From: Cristatella mucedo
Taxonomy: Eukaryota; Bryozoa; Phylactolaemata; Cristatellidae
Length of the DNA: 64,000 bases
Assembly: GCA_009760855.2 (NCBI GenBank)
Contig: WPIO01000019.1
Location: forward strand, 184,001 to 248,000
Reading direction: 5' to 3'
Part shown: piece after piece, positions 54,601 through 57,600 of the stretch
How positions within the stretch are numbered: position 1 is the stretch's first letter
How the letters are laid out: each line of letters opens with the position of its first letter
Notes under the pieces: model-generated
What the model was told of the DNA's origin: nothing
The model's database searches: none
The model's input: only the letters and a program-made list of their open reading frames with translations
Translations under genes and position numbers: made by a program

Positions 54601-57600
54601 AAGATAGGCTGGAGCCATAGAAACAAGAGACCTAAAAGTGAGCGACAAAACCTTGAAGTCAATCCGTTGCCTCACTGGTAGCCAGTGCAGGTCGGCGAGA
54701 AGTGGAGTAATGTGGCAACTGCGACGCTCACGACAGACAAGCCTAGCTGCAGAGTTTTGCACCAGCTGCAATTGCCTGATCGCACATGCTGGTAGGCCAG
54801 TAAGCAGTGAGTTGCAGAAGTCAAGACGAGATTTCACGAATGCATGGACCAACTTGGACGTGGTATCCTTATCTAAACAAGCCCTAATTTTAGCAATGTT
54901 ATGAAGCTGAAAATAGGCTGATTTGACTGTGGAGCTGATGTGGTCGTCTAACGAGAGGTCGCTTTGGAATATGACACCTAGATTTCGAGCTGATGAAACT
55001 GGAGATATGCTGGCAGAGCCAATTTTGAAAGTCAGCCTTTCCAATTTCTGAATAACACTAGGTTTGCCCATAACTAGTAAGTTAGTTTTATCATCGTTTA
55101 GTTTTAGAAAATTTGCTGCCATCCATGATCGGATGTCATCAATGCATGCAGCAAGTGAGTTGAGAGAATTTGAGGTGCTCGAAGGCTGGGAGGGATCAAA
55201 GCAAAGGTACAGCTGAGTGTCATCCTCATAGAAGTGAAATTTAAATATCTATTAAAATATATCTGTCACCGCCGATAGCGAATCGGAGTTGCGTTGAGGA
55301 GCGTGCAGACGTGCTTAAAATCTTCAAATTTAAATTCACTCTATAGTATACCCCCATGAAGAGATGCCGAAACATTATATTTACATATATCAATCGCTTA
55401 GCATAATCAGGACGGGGCCGACCTCTGGTCGGTCACGCTTGCTCCGATGCTTTTAAAGACGCAAACCCAGCTTGTCCAGCTCATTCAATTGCATTTCACT
55501 TTGCAGCAAATGTAAAGCGCCTAGAGAGAGATTACATTCTCTGAGGGCGCTTCATCAAGTGAATTGTTATTATTATTATTATAAGCCGAATCTGGAAAGT
55601 ACCTAACTAGTCATCACTTCGGGTGACGGCAAAATGAGTGATACTGTGGAATGTGCAAGCCGCTGGAAAGACATTGCCACCCTGTCATAAAACCTTTTGA
55701 CTTTGCAGAATTGTAAAGTTCTGGCATTTCAACATTTAATTCTAAAATGAGTGTACTGTGCAGCTAAATATACAAATGATCAAGTTACCTCTCTTTTTTG
55801 GAACTCTTTATTGCTGCACCATCGTAGCAATATTTAGGTTTCCAAAGAAATTGATTCTCAGTCAGCTTTGTGCTCTCAACTGATCGATTAAGCGTGACAG
55901 GTTCAATAAAATCCTCAAAAATGAAGCTTCAGTGCTCAAGTTCACTGGCTGGACGATCTTAAAAGAGGTCACTTTCACAGCCATTTAGGAGACTGAACTT
56001 TGAGAGTTATTACTGCTGCAACACGGTATCCAATGTTCTCAAATTTGATTGCAAACAGGGACTAGTAAACATCTGCATAGAATGGGCAACGATACCTGGT
56101 GACAAGCCTGCAGAAGAATATATGCACTTTTAGCTAGAAACAAGTCTAGGAAAAAGGATAGCTATTTTTTTCGAAATTTTTCCATTGTTTCAAAAATGGT
56201 TCAATTTTGTTTTAAAATTCGCAAGAGCACTGAATTATATATGTTCAGATACGAGTCGTTTCATATGGCAAAAATGTAGCATTCTGCATACAATTCTTAG
56301 GATTCTTCTCCGGTGGCAGTAAGCAGATTAACTACGGCATATATAGCACCTAGAACATTGGGAAATGATCGAGTGGACTTCTACCATAAATAATCACTTA
56401 CGATTTTATTTATGCATGCCCATCACTTACCAAAAGCAAGAGAAGCACGACCTCTGGCTCTGGTTTGTCATGCGCCTTCCGATGCTTTCAATTCGTAAAC
56501 TCAGCTTGACCAAGCTTAAGCAGCATAGCACCTGACTAGTCGTCACTTTAGCCGACATTCAAAAGGGGTCATAGTGCAGAGAGTGCACCCAGCTGTAACG
56601 ACACTTTAAACCTTTTGCCGACCCTTTAGAGTTCGTAGCCTGGTGAAGTTCTATTATTTCAATGCTCAATTTCAAACTTAGAGGGCACGTTCCGGCAAAA
56701 CATCCAAAGTAATAAATTATTTCTTCTTTTTGTGAAGCTCGTTGTTCTTATACCTTCGTATTACGTCGGTGACGGTGCCGGACTTACTGACAGACTTACT
56801 AAAAAACCTGGCTGGTTAACACACATCGCCGAGGGCTGCCTGGATGAGTGTCAGCATTTAGTGAGTTAAAACTACTTACCTTATAGGTTAAACCAGGTGT
56901 CAATTTGCATGCTGACCCTGTGCATGTCACCCCTAACCATGTTATTCATTTTGTTTGTTTATCAAGCATGATATTACTCACCATTCAATTGCATTTCCCT
57001 TTGCAGCAAATGTAAAGCGCCTAGAGAGAGATTGAGTTCTCTGAGGGCGCTTTATCAAGTGCATTATTATTATTATAATGCTGCGAGCCTGTGAGGGAAT
57101 ATCGAAGCCCTTGGTAGAACATCCAGAGGCGGAAAAATTTCTTATTTACATTTAGCAAAAATCAGAAAGTGCATGTACAGGGGGTCCTTTTTGTCACAGC
57201 TGATCAACAGTGAGTGACACAGATGTAATCAACGTTTTGCAAGAATTCAAGGCACCATGCTCAGTGGCTGTGCGATCTTTGAAGGAGCCATCTTTCACAA
57301 TAATGTTGGTTCGCCTAACTTTAAGGCTTATTACTGCTGAAACACGGACTCCACTTTTCTCAAGAATGATTGGGTACAGCGATAGGTAAAAATTCGATGA
57401 ATATCGGCAAAGCTGCCTGCAAATCAGCCGGCGTAAAAAGACTCATTCACTTCGAGCTTGATACTGGTCCAAGGAAGATCGTAGTTATTTTTGAAACTTT
57501 AACTCTCAATGAAAATAGCAGCGAAAATATTTTTGAGTTTATGAGCCCATTTTAATACATCTGACTGTAAACAAAACAAGCGTGGTCGTCGATAAAAGAA

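Noticed and set aside
54335-54904. Plus-strand open frames opposite the 54-kb LINE, and similar ones at 1.9, 20.9, 21.2 and 39.0 kb
   Set aside because: They are antisense shadows of the LINE ORF2 C-terminal region.
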